From Eubacterium sp. (GTDB lineage Bacteria; Bacillota; Clostridia; Lachnospirales; Lachnospiraceae): DNA of 64,000 bases. Positions within the stretch are counted from its first letter, which is position 1. Every line of letters starts with the position of its first letter. The notes below the pieces were generated by a model, which saw only the letters and a list, made by a program, of their open reading frames with translations, did not search any database and was not told the DNA's origin. This document shows, piece by piece, positions 53,138 to 62,634 of this stretch. Location: contig JAFVAQ010000026.1 in NCBI GenBank assembly GCA_017480495.1, positions 24,635-88,634 of the forward strand, given 5' to 3'. A program made the position numbers and the translations under genes.

Positions 53138-53451
53138 TGCATAAGACTTACTTTATATATCTAGCTATTATGGTCATATCAACCTATCTGATCCGTGTTG
53201 TCCCATTTGTTTTGATAAAGCATCAGATAGAGAATAGGTTCATTCGTTCCTTCCTGCATTACATACCTTATGCAGTACTTACAGCTATGACCATACCAGC
53301 AATCTTTACGGCGACAGCCAGCATAATCTCTGCTATAATAGGTTTTGTTACTGCAGTATTACTCGCGCTGAAGGGTAAGAGCCTCACAACGGTTGCTCTT
53401 GTTTCATGTATTGCAGTCTATATATCCGAGCTGATCATCAGCTTGATCTAA
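53137..53451 (+). CDS. azlD: Branched-chain amino acid exporter subunit AzlD
   Basis: 104 residues, four TM helices, with the family start YLIRVVPFVLIK and LLALKGKSLTTVAL. Small subunit of the AzlCD pair; the ATG overlaps the azlC stop and follows AGGAGG in azlC. Confidence 0.94.
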   Translation: MHKTYFIYLAIMVISTYLIRVVPFVLIKHQIENRFIRSFLHYIPYAVLTAMTIPAIFTATASIISAIIGFVTAVLLALKGKSLTTVALVSCIAVYISELIISLI

Positions 53452-53486
53452 GACCTTCAAGTTTTAGAAAAGGTTAGGGTTACTAA

Positions 53487-54269
53487 ATGAATAAATTATT
53501 AATACTATTATTCCTTTTCTCTACAGGAAGTGTGACCGGATGGATTATCGAGCTCTTCTTCAGAAGATACCTTGACCCAGTTGAGAGAAAGAAGAAGAAA
53601 TGGGTTAATCCCGGTTTCTTCGTAGGACCATATCTACCTATATATGGTTCGGGGCTGATTGTCCTTTACGGACTCGGTCATATCAAACTCCCATCCCTTG
53701 GTGTTACTCATCCTGTACTAGAGAAGCTCATTATATTTATCATAATGGCAGCTTGTATGACTCTTCTGGAGTTCATCACAGGAATAATATTCATAAATCA
53801 TCTGCATCTGCAGTTATGGGATTATTCGAGTTATTGGGGAAATATCAAAGGCGTTATATGTCCGCTCTTCTCACTATTCTGGTATGCACTGGCAGCATTT
53901 TACTACCTTGTACTTCATCCAATAGTTGAGAACGCGTTGGACTGGTTATCAAGAAACCTTGTCTTTTCATTCTTTATCGGTTTCTTCTATGGAATCTTCC
54001 TACTGGATATAGTTTACTCCTTCCAGCTCATGGTTAAGATAAAGAAGCTAGCGGATGAATATGATGTAGTCGTAAAGTACAATGCTTATAAGAGTAAGCT
54101 AATAGATATCAGAGAGGAGGCAAAGGAGCGAAGCTATTTCTTCTTCTCCTCAAGACTTAGCTCGATATCTCCTAGAGAAGTATTCGACCGATATAGAGAG
54201 AATTTCTCAATGAAAAAAATAATGATGACACCTATCAAGAAGGTGGCAGAGAAAGTAAAAAAGGATTAG
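53487..54269 (+). CDS. CmpB-like putative ABC-transporter membrane protein
   Basis: 260 residues with about five TM helices and the family pattern FSTGSVTGWIIELFFRRYL, WVNPGFFVGPYLPIYGSG and ELHLQLWDYSSYWGNIKGVICPLFSLFWY-like (key residues WDYS, NIKG). This family is named CmpB/PF06541 but has no proven transport role. It is 35 bases after azlD and ends in a bidirectional terminator that overlaps its stop codon. Confidence 0.85.
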   Translation: MNKLLILLFLFSTGSVTGWIIELFFRRYLDPVERKKKKWVNPGFFVGPYLPIYGSGLIVLYGLGHIKLPSLGVTHPVLEKLIIFIIMAACMTLLEFITGIIFINHLHLQLWDYSSYWGNIKGVICPLFSLFWYALAAFYYLVLHPIVENALDWLSRNLVFSFFIGFFYGIFLLDIVYSFQLMVKIKKLADEYDVVVKYNAYKSKLIDIREEAKERSYFFFSSRLSSISPREVFDRYRENFSMKKIMMTPIKKVAEKVKKD

Positions 54270-54294
54270 GCTTATCAGTAGCCTAATCCTTTTT
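54262..54294. terminator. Bidirectional terminator between the CmpB-like and acyltransferase genes
   Basis: AGGATTAGGCT (54262-54272) pairs with AGCCTAATCCT (54280-54290), followed by TTTT, with an A run before it; it overlaps the stop codons of both convergent genes. Confidence 0.9.
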
Positions 54295-55332
54295 AGATTT
54301 AAACGGTTCGCCAAGTGCTGGCGGAAAAATCTTCCTTATCACTACTGTGCATAGAAGTGAAAATGCTATGCTGACGGCGCTCGCCAGAAGGCATATAAGT
54401 GTTTCGACAGCAGCATTACTACTCTTCATAAGGAGTGAAACTGGTCCCATCTTAACCTGGAATATCAGAAGGATTATCTTGTGGAACACAAGTATTCCCA
54501 TTGTGTTAACTCCGATAAATTCTAGGAACTTACTCTTTCCTATAAGGTATGATACATATATCACAAATACCGAGATACCCACTCCCGAAAGAATATATAG
54601 ATAAAGTCTACCATACTTATATTCAACGCTCGAGATGAGGTAATTTCTATATGCGCTCAAAACTCCGAAAAAGAGGAGAACGAATACTACTGGTATTTTA
54701 AAGAGCTTCTCTTTATCAAATAATTCAAACTTCTTGAACAACCACCCTGCATAGAAGAAGATTCCTATCGTAAGCGCTGAGTTTAGTCCAAAAGGCAGGA
54801 TCACAGGCATAAGATAAGTACATACAAAGGATACTGCCAGTATTATCACTCCTAGAACAGGAATCAATTTTTCTTTACTGGATAACTTAATCACGAAGTA
54901 ATACAAGAGTTGCGTACTAAAGAGCGCCGGGAGGAACCAAAGCGGACTATTCTGTCTCAGTCCATCCCCTATTCCATTTCCCATAAGAAGACGCAGTAGT
55001 TGAAGCCTAAGATCAAAATGCTTTCCATCCCCTGTCGCCGAACTCATGCTATCACCAAATATTAGAAGGGGTATCAGGAAAACCGCTCCCCACAGAAAAT
55101 ACGGAAATACAATTCTGAGCAGTCTCTTCTTCAGAAATGTCAGAAAGTCATCTTTTGCATTAAATGTGTAGCCTGACAAAATAAAGAATAAGACTACATG
55201 AAAACTGAAGATGAATTTGTATAATATAGAGGTATGCTCTGAGTATCCCAGAGCATGCCCCATAACTATTAGGATAATGGCAAAAGCCTTCGCTATATCC
55301 AGATATTCAATTCTTGATTTTTCTTCTGCCAC
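54283..55332 (-). CDS. Acyltransferase 3 family membrane protein
   Basis: 349 residues with about ten TM helices and the family start EYLDIAKAFAIILIVMGHALG (residues 9-29), catalytic His in GHALGYSEHTS, then SFHVVLFFILSGYTF. Usually adds acetyl or succinyl groups to wall or surface polysaccharides. It starts 19 bases after the GH3 gene stop, so they may be cotranscribed. Confidence 0.92.
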   Translation of the reverse strand: MAEEKSRIEYLDIAKAFAIILIVMGHALGYSEHTSILYKFIFSFHVVLFFILSGYTFNAKDDFLTFLKKRLLRIVFPYFLWGAVFLIPLLIFGDSMSSATGDGKHFDLRLQLLRLLMGNGIGDGLRQNSPLWFLPALFSTQLLYYFVIKLSSKEKLIPVLGVIILAVSFVCTYLMPVILPFGLNSALTIGIFFYAGWLFKKFELFDKEKLFKIPVVFVLLFFGVLSAYRNYLISSVEYKYGRLYLYILSGVGISVFVIYVSYLIGKSKFLEFIGVNTMGILVFHKIILLIFQVKMGPVSLLMKSSNAAVETLICLLASAVSIAFSLLCTVVIRKIFPPALGEPFKSKKD

Positions 55333-55351
55333 AGATTTTGCCTCTCTAGTT

Positions 55352-57631
55352 TTAGTCTTCGTCCATTATTCTTCTATATTCTGCCAGTATTTCTGCTATC
55401 TTCTCATTATCCAGCTCACCGAAGGATCTGAAAGTTCTAAGCGGCATATATTCCAGCATAGCCTTTGTCATTTCATCCAGCTCATCTTCCTTTGAGGAGA
55501 ACTGAGTCGCTGAATGCGCAAACATTTCCTTAGTAAATGCTCTTGTCTTCTTGTAAGCTAGAAGTTCTCCGAGCTGAACATCTTGATCTATAACAGGTGG
55601 AAGCTGGAAACTACCAGATATCTCTATTTCCTCAGTCAGCTGAATATCCCTTGAAGACTTACCTATCTCAACTACGTATTTACCATCCGCTGCATACCAG
55701 TCAGACAGCTCTACGCTATACCACGCAAAGCTTCTCTTATCTAGTTCAAATGTCACCGTCTTTGTTTCCCCTGGAGCAAGTTCAACCTTTTCAAAGCCCT
55801 TCAGCTCATGTATAGGTCTATTGGTAACTCCGGTTTTATCTGAGATGTACAGCTGAACTATTTCCTTACCCGCTCTGTCGCCAACATTTTTTACATCAAC
55901 GGAAACCGTTGCTCCACTATTTATTCCTATTATATCCCAGTCACTGGCATCCACGCCCTCGTAAGGTTTAATTACGAGATTACTATATTCGAACTCCGTA
56001 TAGGAAAGTCCATGACCAAACGGGAAGAGCACGTCCATCTTCTTAGTGTCATAGTATCTATAGCCTACGAAGACTCCCTCAGCATAGCTAACCTTATGAC
56101 GAGCAACAGGGAAGTTGAGGAAGCTCGGATTATCCTCGAGCTTAATAGGAAATGTCTCTGCCAGCTTTCCTGATGGATTAACCTTTCCGTAGAGAATATT
56201 CATAACAGCTTCTCCTACACCCTCACCGCCGAGGTATGCTTCAACCACCGAGGACACTCTTTCAATCCATGGCATTTCTACTGGAGATCCATTATGAAGA
56301 ACAACGATTACTGGCTTACCTAGTTCAAGCAGTCTGTCTATAAGAATATTCTGAGCTTTAGGGAGCCTCATATGTGTTCTGTCATATGCCTCTGACTCGA
56401 ATACATCTGGAAGACCTGCGAAAACTACTATCTTGTCCGCATCCTTCGCTACAGCTACAGCCTCTGCAAAGGCTTTCTCGTCTGACTCATCTTTATCATA
56501 TGGAAAGCCCATGGCGTAAGTAATCTTGTCAGAATACTTTTCCTTTATAGAAACAGCTGATACTACGTTATGAGCATTGATATGACTACTTCCTCCACCC
56601 TGGAAACGAGGAGTCTCTGCAAAGCCTCCTATTAGTGCTACTTTTTCATCAGCACTTAGAGGGAGAGCCTTCTCATTCTTAAGAAGAACTATACATTCTT
56701 CTTCTGCTCTAACTGCCTTTTCATGATCTACATCTCTATCGAATATTTCTTCCTGTCTATTCTCTACGAATTTCTCTATCCAATTAAGGATATTCTTAAC
56801 TGCCTCGTCGAGATCCTCCTGACTTAGTTCGCCGCTATTTACAGCATCGATTATCTGCTTATCATTTACTCCACGGCTTCCTGGCATTTCCAGATCCATA
56901 CCAGCGGCTATTCCCTTAACTCTATTTGATACAGCACCCCAGTCTGACATTACTACTCCATCAAAGCCCCACTCATCACGGAGGACATCCTTTAGGAGCC
57001 ATTTATTCTCTGAGGAATATTCACCATTTATACGGTTGTAGGACGCCATTATGGTCCAAGGCTTCGCCTTCTTAACCGCCGTCTCAAAAGCCGAAAGATA
57101 TATCTCGCGAAGTGTTCTCTCATCCACTATACTGTCCGCGTACATTCTTTCAGTTTCCTGAGAATTTGCTGCGAAATGTTTCAGAGACGTACCTACATTC
57201 TGTGACTGAACGCCATTTATATACGCCGCCGAAAGCTCACCTGCAACATATGGATCCTCTGATACATATTCAAAATTTCTACCACATAGTGGTGAACGCT
57301 TGATATTAATAGCAGGACCAAGAATGGTCGAGACATCTACCGCCTGACATTCCTTTCCAAGATCAACTCCCATTTGAAACATCAGGTCCCTATCAAAGGA
57401 AGCTGCGGTTGCACAAGCCGTTGGAAAACACACAGCATCTATAGAATCATTAATGGCTGTTTCATTATTCTGATTATTTTCTTGTTTTCTCAGTCCGTGA
57501 GGACCATCACTCATGAATATGGAAGGGATACCAACTCTATCTATTGCGTCAGTAGTCCACATATCATGTCCTGACACAAGAAGCGCCTTCTCCTCCAGTG
57601 TCATCTCACTAATTATTTTCTGTATATCCAT
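55352..57631 (-). CDS. Glycoside hydrolase family 3 beta-glucosidase-like enzyme
   Basis: Cytoplasmic, no signal peptide, so it acts on imported oligosaccharides. 759 residues from ATG 57631 (GGAGG upstream; an earlier ATG at 57691 overlaps the asparaginase region). Domains: GH3 N-terminal barrel with nucleophile D230 (GVVMSDWGA) and KHFAANSQE, GH3 C-terminal domain (VVVLHNGSPVEMPW), and a fibronectin-III-like domain (PGETKTVTFEL). Beta-glucosidase or xylosidase activity cannot be decided. Confidence 0.93.
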   Translation of the reverse strand: MDIQKIISEMTLEEKALLVSGHDMWTTDAIDRVGIPSIFMSDGPHGLRKQENNQNNETAINDSIDAVCFPTACATAASFDRDLMFQMGVDLGKECQAVDVSTILGPAINIKRSPLCGRNFEYVSEDPYVAGELSAAYINGVQSQNVGTSLKHFAANSQETERMYADSIVDERTLREIYLSAFETAVKKAKPWTIMASYNRINGEYSSENKWLLKDVLRDEWGFDGVVMSDWGAVSNRVKGIAAGMDLEMPGSRGVNDKQIIDAVNSGELSQEDLDEAVKNILNWIEKFVENRQEEIFDRDVDHEKAVRAEEECIVLLKNEKALPLSADEKVALIGGFAETPRFQGGGSSHINAHNVVSAVSIKEKYSDKITYAMGFPYDKDESDEKAFAEAVAVAKDADKIVVFAGLPDVFESEAYDRTHMRLPKAQNILIDRLLELGKPVIVVLHNGSPVEMPWIERVSSVVEAYLGGEGVGEAVMNILYGKVNPSGKLAETFPIKLEDNPSFLNFPVARHKVSYAEGVFVGYRYYDTKKMDVLFPFGHGLSYTEFEYSNLVIKPYEGVDASDWDIIGINSGATVSVDVKNVGDRAGKEIVQLYISDKTGVTNRPIHELKGFEKVELAPGETKTVTFELDKRSFAWYSVELSDWYAADGKYVVEIGKSSRDIQLTEEIEISGSFQLPPVIDQDVQLGELLAYKKTRAFTKEMFAHSATQFSSKEDELDEMTKAMLEYMPLRTFRSFGELDNEKIAEILAEYRRIMDED

Positions 57632-57674
57632 TGTAACCTCCGTGATTTTTGCTATGGATTCTCTCTTCGGAATC

Positions 57675-58652
57675 TTACATTTGTTCCCCATATTTTATCA
57701 GCAGCCTTACATATGCCTCCTCCCATGTGCCGCCGTATAAGCATTTCGCCCCTTCCTCCAGAAGCGGTTTCGTTGAACTATATCTGAATTCACCCTCCTT
57801 GCAAGGGAAGATATAGAAGTCTATTCCAAGAGCATTGCATTTTCTAAGTAGTGAAAGGGCTGATGTCGCGCCGTCCCCTTCTGTGTTTACTGTACTTGAA
57901 TGATACATACCGTGAAGCACTGCCTTCACACCGTCTAAGCTATATCTATCGTAGTTTATTCCAACGTATGGTTTGATGAAGAGAACGTTGTCGCTTAGTT
58001 TACCAATATCTCCTAAAGCTACGGCTTTATCTGGTCGAACTATTCCGCCGCCTGATTGAGTTTCTTCTTTAAACCATTTAAGAGACTCATCCTCTATCAG
58101 CTTACTGTATTCTATCATATCCTTGCTGAAGAAGTCCTCTGAATAGTCCCCACACTCTTCGAGATGAGTTGCATGATGCACATAAGATACGCCATCCATA
58201 TTTCTATATATGACATATACTCCGCTCATTTTTCTTGCACTAAGCCACTCTATAAGAGCAACTGATTTATCGAAGTTATCTACGCCATTACTCTCAGGGT
58301 CTGAAAGAATTCGGTGCGCCGATACCATCATCACTGGGCGACCAATGTCCTTTAGTAAAACTCCCATAAGTGCCGACGTAAGATGGAGCGTATCCGTTCC
58401 GTGAAGGAACATTAAACCATCGTAGCTTTCTAGGTTCGTATCCCTCAGCACCTTAATCAGCTTATTCCATTTATCAATAGTCATATTTTCGCTAAGCGTA
58501 TTGATTGGAGCTATAACGTCTATCCCTTCGTGCTTTGAGATAAGCTTTGCTACCGCAGTATCTGTATTCAGATCATTTAATCCATTTTCATTTTTTTCTG
58601 ACAAAATAGTTCCGCCAGTTAGTATTAATAGTATTCTCATTTGTTTATCCAT
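57675..58652 (-). CDS. Type I L-asparaginase
   Basis: 325 residues, asparaginase/glutaminase fold: catalytic Thr in LTGGTILSE (T15) and the second motif FLHGTDTLHLTSA. The ATG at 58652 after GGAAG is preferred over an in-frame GTG at 58667 or ATG at 58640. It lacks a signal peptide, so it is the cytoplasmic low-affinity type. Upstream of the GH3 gene by 43 bases, divergent from cstA. Confidence 0.93.
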   Translation of the reverse strand: MDKQMRILLILTGGTILSEKNENGLNDLNTDTAVAKLISKHEGIDVIAPINTLSENMTIDKWNKLIKVLRDTNLESYDGLMFLHGTDTLHLTSALMGVLLKDIGRPVMMVSAHRILSDPESNGVDNFDKSVALIEWLSARKMSGVYVIYRNMDGVSYVHHATHLEECGDYSEDFFSKDMIEYSKLIEDESLKWFKEETQSGGGIVRPDKAVALGDIGKLSDNVLFIKPYVGINYDRYSLDGVKAVLHGMYHSSTVNTEGDGATSALSLLRKCNALGIDFYIFPCKEGEFRYSSTKPLLEEGAKCLYGGTWEEAYVRLLIKYGEQM

Positions 58653-58770
58653 ACTTGCTTCCAGCACTCATATCATTTTGATCCTTACTCAGGATAACTG
58701 TATCTCTAATAAAGTAATTCTATTTTAATTTCACTATGATAGCAAGGCGAAAATTAGGGGCATTATTCCT

Positions 58771-58799
58771 TTGACTTTAACTTGTGGCAACATTATACT
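58771..58799 (+). promoter_or_regulatory. Promoter of cstA
   Basis: TTGACT (58771-58776), 17-base spacer, TATACT (58794-58799), 57 bases before the ATG at 58856. Confidence 0.7.
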
Positions 58800-58855
58800 T
58801 CATTGTAGGGTGTAAGGTTTTTAGAAATATAATTTTAAATGCTTAGGAGAAGGGT

Positions 58856-60274
58856 ATGATATCATTATTACTATCTTTTGTCGTGCTTATTATCGGTTAT
58901 TTGTTATATGGAAAACTTACTGAAAAGATCTTTAGTCCAGACGACCGTGTAACGCCTGCGACTAGCATGGAGGACGGTGTCGACTACGTTCCTATGAAGA
59001 CCTGGAAAGCCTATCTGGTTCAGCTGCTTAACATTGCCGGAACCGGTCCTATCTTCGGCGCACTTATGGGTGCTTGCTTCGGTCCAATTGTTTTTCTATG
59101 GATCATCCTCGGAGCAGTTTTTGCCGGCGCCGTTCACGATTACATGGTGGGTATGATATCTGAGAGAAACGAAGGCAAATCCATTGCCGAACTATCAGGT
59201 ATATATCTTGGAAATGTAGCCAAGTGGATTATGCGACTCTTTTCCGTTCTCCTCCTTATTCTGACGGGAACAGTATTCGTAAACAGCCCCGCAGCACTGA
59301 TTTCTAAACTAACTCCAAAATCATTAAATGAAAACTTCTGGATAATCGTTATCCTGTTATATTATGTACTTGCAACTCTGCTCCCTATCGACAAGATAAT
59401 AGGAAAGCTCTATCCCATCTTCGGAGTCATCCTTATTACTATGGCAGTATGTATAATGGGAGGTATCATTATAGGTGGATACAAAGTCCCTGAAATTAGT
59501 ATGGCAAACCTTCATCCAGAAGGTTTGCCAGTTTGGCCATATATGTTTGTAACTGTAGCCTGTGGCGCGATTTCCGGATTCCACGCCACACAATCTCCTA
59601 TGATTTCAAAATGTATAATCTCCGAAAAGGAAGGTAGAAAAATATTCTACGGTGCAATGATATCAGAATCTGTTATTGCACTTGTTTGGGCGGCTGGAGG
59701 AGTTGCTTTCTATGGAACAACACAGCTTCTGAACAGCAATCTCTCAGAGCTTGGACAGTCAGGTGTTGTATATGATATTTCAACCGGTATGCTTGGTCCT
59801 ATCGGCGGAGTACTTGCCATCGTTGGAGTTGTTGCTTGTCCAATCACTTCTGGCGATACAGCCTTTAGAAGCGCTCGTCTCATTCTTAGTGAAGTAACCA
59901 AGCTGAATCAGAAGTCTATAAGAAATCGTCTCATCATAACCCTTCCACTACTTACGATTGGTGCGGTTCTTACAAAGCTCGACTTCAATGTTCTGTGGAG
60001 ATATTTCTCCTGGAGTAACCAGACTCTCGCGATGATCAGTCTCTGGGTAGCAACTGCTTATCTAATAAAAAATACCAGGCACAGCCTGTTCAGTTTAATG
60101 ACAGCCATCCCTGGTTCCTTTATGTCAGCCGTGAGTCTGACATATATTCTTATGGCAAAGGAAGGCTTTAAGCTAAGCTCTTCTATCGCTTATCCAGCCG
60201 GAATAATCTTTGCCACTGTTCTATTTTGTTTTTATCTATTCAAGCTAAGCCAAAACAAGAAATCTGCGAGTTAA
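58856..60274 (+). CDS. cstA: Carbon starvation protein CstA-like peptide/pyruvate transporter
   Basis: 472 residues, many TM helices, with the family signature NIAGTGPIFGALMGACFGPIVFLWI-like (56-80, key residues GTGPI and G68) and HDYMVGMIS. Shorter than E. coli CstA (about 700) and closer to the short Firmicute form. A strong AGGAG stands before the ATG. Family members take up peptides or pyruvate in starvation. Confidence 0.94.
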   Translation: MISLLLSFVVLIIGYLLYGKLTEKIFSPDDRVTPATSMEDGVDYVPMKTWKAYLVQLLNIAGTGPIFGALMGACFGPIVFLWIILGAVFAGAVHDYMVGMISERNEGKSIAELSGIYLGNVAKWIMRLFSVLLLILTGTVFVNSPAALISKLTPKSLNENFWIIVILLYYVLATLLPIDKIIGKLYPIFGVILITMAVCIMGGIIIGGYKVPEISMANLHPEGLPVWPYMFVTVACGAISGFHATQSPMISKCIISEKEGRKIFYGAMISESVIALVWAAGGVAFYGTTQLLNSNLSELGQSGVVYDISTGMLGPIGGVLAIVGVVACPITSGDTAFRSARLILSEVTKLNQKSIRNRLIITLPLLTIGAVLTKLDFNVLWRYFSWSNQTLAMISLWVATAYLIKNTRHSLFSLMTAIPGSFMSAVSLTYILMAKEGFKLSSSIAYPAGIIFATVLFCFYLFKLSQNKKSAS

Positions 60275-60288
60275 TATTTTTCTAAGTA

Positions 60289-61434
60289 TTAATATTCATC
60301 TAAGAAGTGGTGGCGAACGCCATCCTTCTTATATGCAATAACTGTGCTAAGGTTTACATTTTCAACGCTCTTAAAGATGTTGGATTCAACAAAAGGATTC
60401 TCCTTCTTAAGCTCAGCAATCAGTTTCTTAGTTTCCAAGCGTTTTGAGGATGTAGTCCCATCCTCGTGACAGGTCGTACAGGTTTCTGTAAAATGACATG
60501 CACATTGCAGGAAATGTAGATCATTATAATCGCGCCATGCACATATATCACTTTCTCTAACTAGATAGAGTGGTCTGATAAGTTCCATTCCTTCGAAGTT
60601 CGTACTATGAAGCTTAGGCATCATGGTCTGTACCTGCGCGCCGTAGAGCATTCCCATAAGGATAGTTTCTATTACATCATCATAGTGATGTCCCAAAGCT
60701 ATCTTGTTGCATCCTAGTTCTTTAGCCTTACTATATAGATAGCCTCTACGCATTCTTGCACAGAGGTAGCATGGACTCTTCTCGATAGTATCCACTGTAT
60801 CAAAGATATCACTTTCGAAGATTGTAATAGGTATTCCTAGAGCCTTTGCATTACTCTCTATAAGCGCCCTATTATCCTTGTTATATCCCGGATCCATAAC
60901 TAGGAAGGTCAGTTCAAAGTTACACTGTCTATGTCTCTGAATCTCTTGGAAGAGCTTCGCCATAAGCATCGAATCTTTTCCGCCAGATATACAAACTGCT
61001 ATACGGTCTCCTTCCTCTATCAGCTTGTAGTTTTTGCAAGCTTTTGCAAAAGGAGTAAATAGCTGTTTATGGAACTTCTTTTGAATGCTCTTCTCTGCCT
61101 TCTTCTGTTTCTCTTCCGCATCACCTTCATTTGCGAGTAATGCTCGGACGTATCCTATATATCCTCCTTCGAGACTATAATATTCCCGTCCCTCAGGAAA
61201 TTGTTCCTCATTAAACTCCTTAGTTCTTCTACCTATCTCACAATAAAGTATGCAAGTCTTACCCTCAGGCAGCTTCTCTATATCAGCTCTTATTTCCTCT
61301 GAGTCTCTATCAAAATCAATAGCTACAGCACCAGGAATCATGCCATAGTTCCTAAGACCTTCATCTCTTATATCTATCAGGACATACGAATTCTTTTTCA
61401 GCTTATTAAAATCTTCAAATGATATCTCTTGCAT
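60289..61434 (-). CDS. Rhodanese domain fused to TtcA-like tRNA thiolation enzyme
   Basis: 381 residues. N-terminal rhodanese (5-100) with active-site C65 in LYCEIGRRT, then a TtcA-type PP-loop domain with SGGKDS (150-155), Cys pair C222/C225 in PCYLCARMRR and a third Cys-rich segment CACHFTETCTTCHEDG. TtcA 2-thiolates tRNA cytidine 32 using an Fe-S cluster; fused rhodanese would hand over the sulfur. The cysteine-rich tail differs from classical TtcA, so it may belong to a related subgroup. Convergent with cstA, 14 bases apart. Confidence 0.9.
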   Translation of the reverse strand: MQEISFEDFNKLKKNSYVLIDIRDEGLRNYGMIPGAVAIDFDRDSEEIRADIEKLPEGKTCILYCEIGRRTKEFNEEQFPEGREYYSLEGGYIGYVRALLANEGDAEEKQKKAEKSIQKKFHKQLFTPFAKACKNYKLIEEGDRIAVCISGGKDSMLMAKLFQEIQRHRQCNFELTFLVMDPGYNKDNRALIESNAKALGIPITIFESDIFDTVDTIEKSPCYLCARMRRGYLYSKAKELGCNKIALGHHYDDVIETILMGMLYGAQVQTMMPKLHSTNFEGMELIRPLYLVRESDICAWRDYNDLHFLQCACHFTETCTTCHEDGTTSSKRLETKKLIAELKKENPFVESNIFKSVENVNLSTVIAYKKDGVRHHFLDEY

Positions 61435-61456
61435 TATATCTTCTCTTTACAACTCT

Positions 61457-62077
61457 TTAGTCATTTATAAAATGTGTCCAGGCATGTTCTTCTGTCTTAG
61501 GCATTCCATACTTCTCTTTTCCAAGTGCTATACTCTTCATAAGAAATGTCATATTTCTAGCCAGGACTCTAACTGTCTGAAGACCTTCTAGATCCTTTGC
61601 AGCCTGTCCCTTTTCTCTACCATGAACACTATTCCAATACTGACTTGAAACCACTGGCATGTTGCTAATAGTGAAGTACTTATTTAGCTCATCAAAGGTA
61701 GCTGAAGCACCACCTCGTCTACAGCAAACAACACTAGCACCAACCTTCATGCTCTTATCAAAATGAGAGCTATAGAATAGTCTATCCAGACATGCGATGA
61801 GTGTTGCATTTGCTGATGCATAATAAACTGGAGATGCCACTACCAGACCGTCTGCTTCTTCAAACTTCGCAGCTATCTTATTTACTGCATCGTCGAAGAC
61901 ACATTTTCCATTCTGTGCACAATTGCCACAAGCTATACATCCACGAATAGCCTGATTGCCAATCTGAACAACCTCTGCTGTAACGCCTTCTTCACTAAAT
62001 GTTTTAACCATTTCATCAACGGCTACGGATGTATTTCCGCCCACTCTTGGACTTCCATTAATTATAAGTACTTTCAT
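61457..62077 (-). CDS. Flavodoxin-fold NAD(P)H-dependent FMN reductase / iron-sulfur flavoprotein
   Basis: 206 residues: FMN-phosphate loop GSPRVGGNTSV (8-18), a compact cysteine motif C47-x2-C50-x2-C53-x5-C59 (RGCIACGNCAQNGKC) as in iron-sulfur flavoproteins, then SPVYYASANATL for flavin. It probably shuttles electrons. Start supported by AAGGAG. Overlaps the end of the upstream membrane-protein gene by 20 bases. Confidence 0.92.
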   Translation of the reverse strand: MKVLIINGSPRVGGNTSVAVDEMVKTFSEEGVTAEVVQIGNQAIRGCIACGNCAQNGKCVFDDAVNKIAAKFEEADGLVVASPVYYASANATLIACLDRLFYSSHFDKSMKVGASVVCCRRGGASATFDELNKYFTISNMPVVSSQYWNSVHGREKGQAAKDLEGLQTVRVLARNMTFLMKSIALGKEKYGMPKTEEHAWTHFIND

Positions 62078-62549
62078 ATTGATTCACTCCTTTTACGCTA
62101 GTGCCTATTATACCATATCTACTAATTGCAACCATTACCATAACAGATGCGATCATTGAAAATGGAGAGACAACAAAGTTTACCATTGGCATTATAGAAT
62201 TCATTGCGGCTAAATATTCTGCGCCTTTTCTCGAAACAGCAACCGTTACTAATGCTGTCACTATAGGAATGAGTATATGTATTACAATATATACCACAAT
62301 CATAATTATCCCCACCACTCTTCTTGAGTCAGACTCCGTAGTAACCATCACGAGATAATATACTATATAGAGTAACATGATGACGCATTGAATAAAAAAG
62401 CTTGGCGGAATTGTTGTTTCAGTTATTGTTATATGCTCCGGATAAAAAGACTTCTGAGCAAGCACGAGTATCAGAAAACTGACTACACATATTGCTTGCA
62501 ATATTAGTGCTGCAATCATTGGTGTTTTAATACATTTTTCTAGTTTCAT
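62058..62549 (-). CDS. Small four-helix membrane protein of unknown function
   Basis: 163 residues from the ATG at 62549 (AAGGAAGG upstream), four TM helices (about 10-30, 47-68, 78-100, 120-150). No family recognised. It overlaps the flavoprotein gene by 20 bases, so the two are coupled. Confidence 0.75.
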   Translation of the reverse strand: MKLEKCIKTPMIAALILQAICVVSFLILVLAQKSFYPEHITITETTIPPSFFIQCVIMLLYIVYYLVMVTTESDSRRVVGIIMIVVYIVIHILIPIVTALVTVAVSRKGAEYLAAMNSIMPMVNFVVSPFSMIASVMVMVAISRYGIIGTSVKGVNQYESTYN

Positions 62550-62634
62550 TTTTCCTTCCTTTACCATATAAATCATTAACCTTCAGAACTACTGTTCCAT
62601 AATACCATAAATCAAAAGAAATACGTTAATTATT

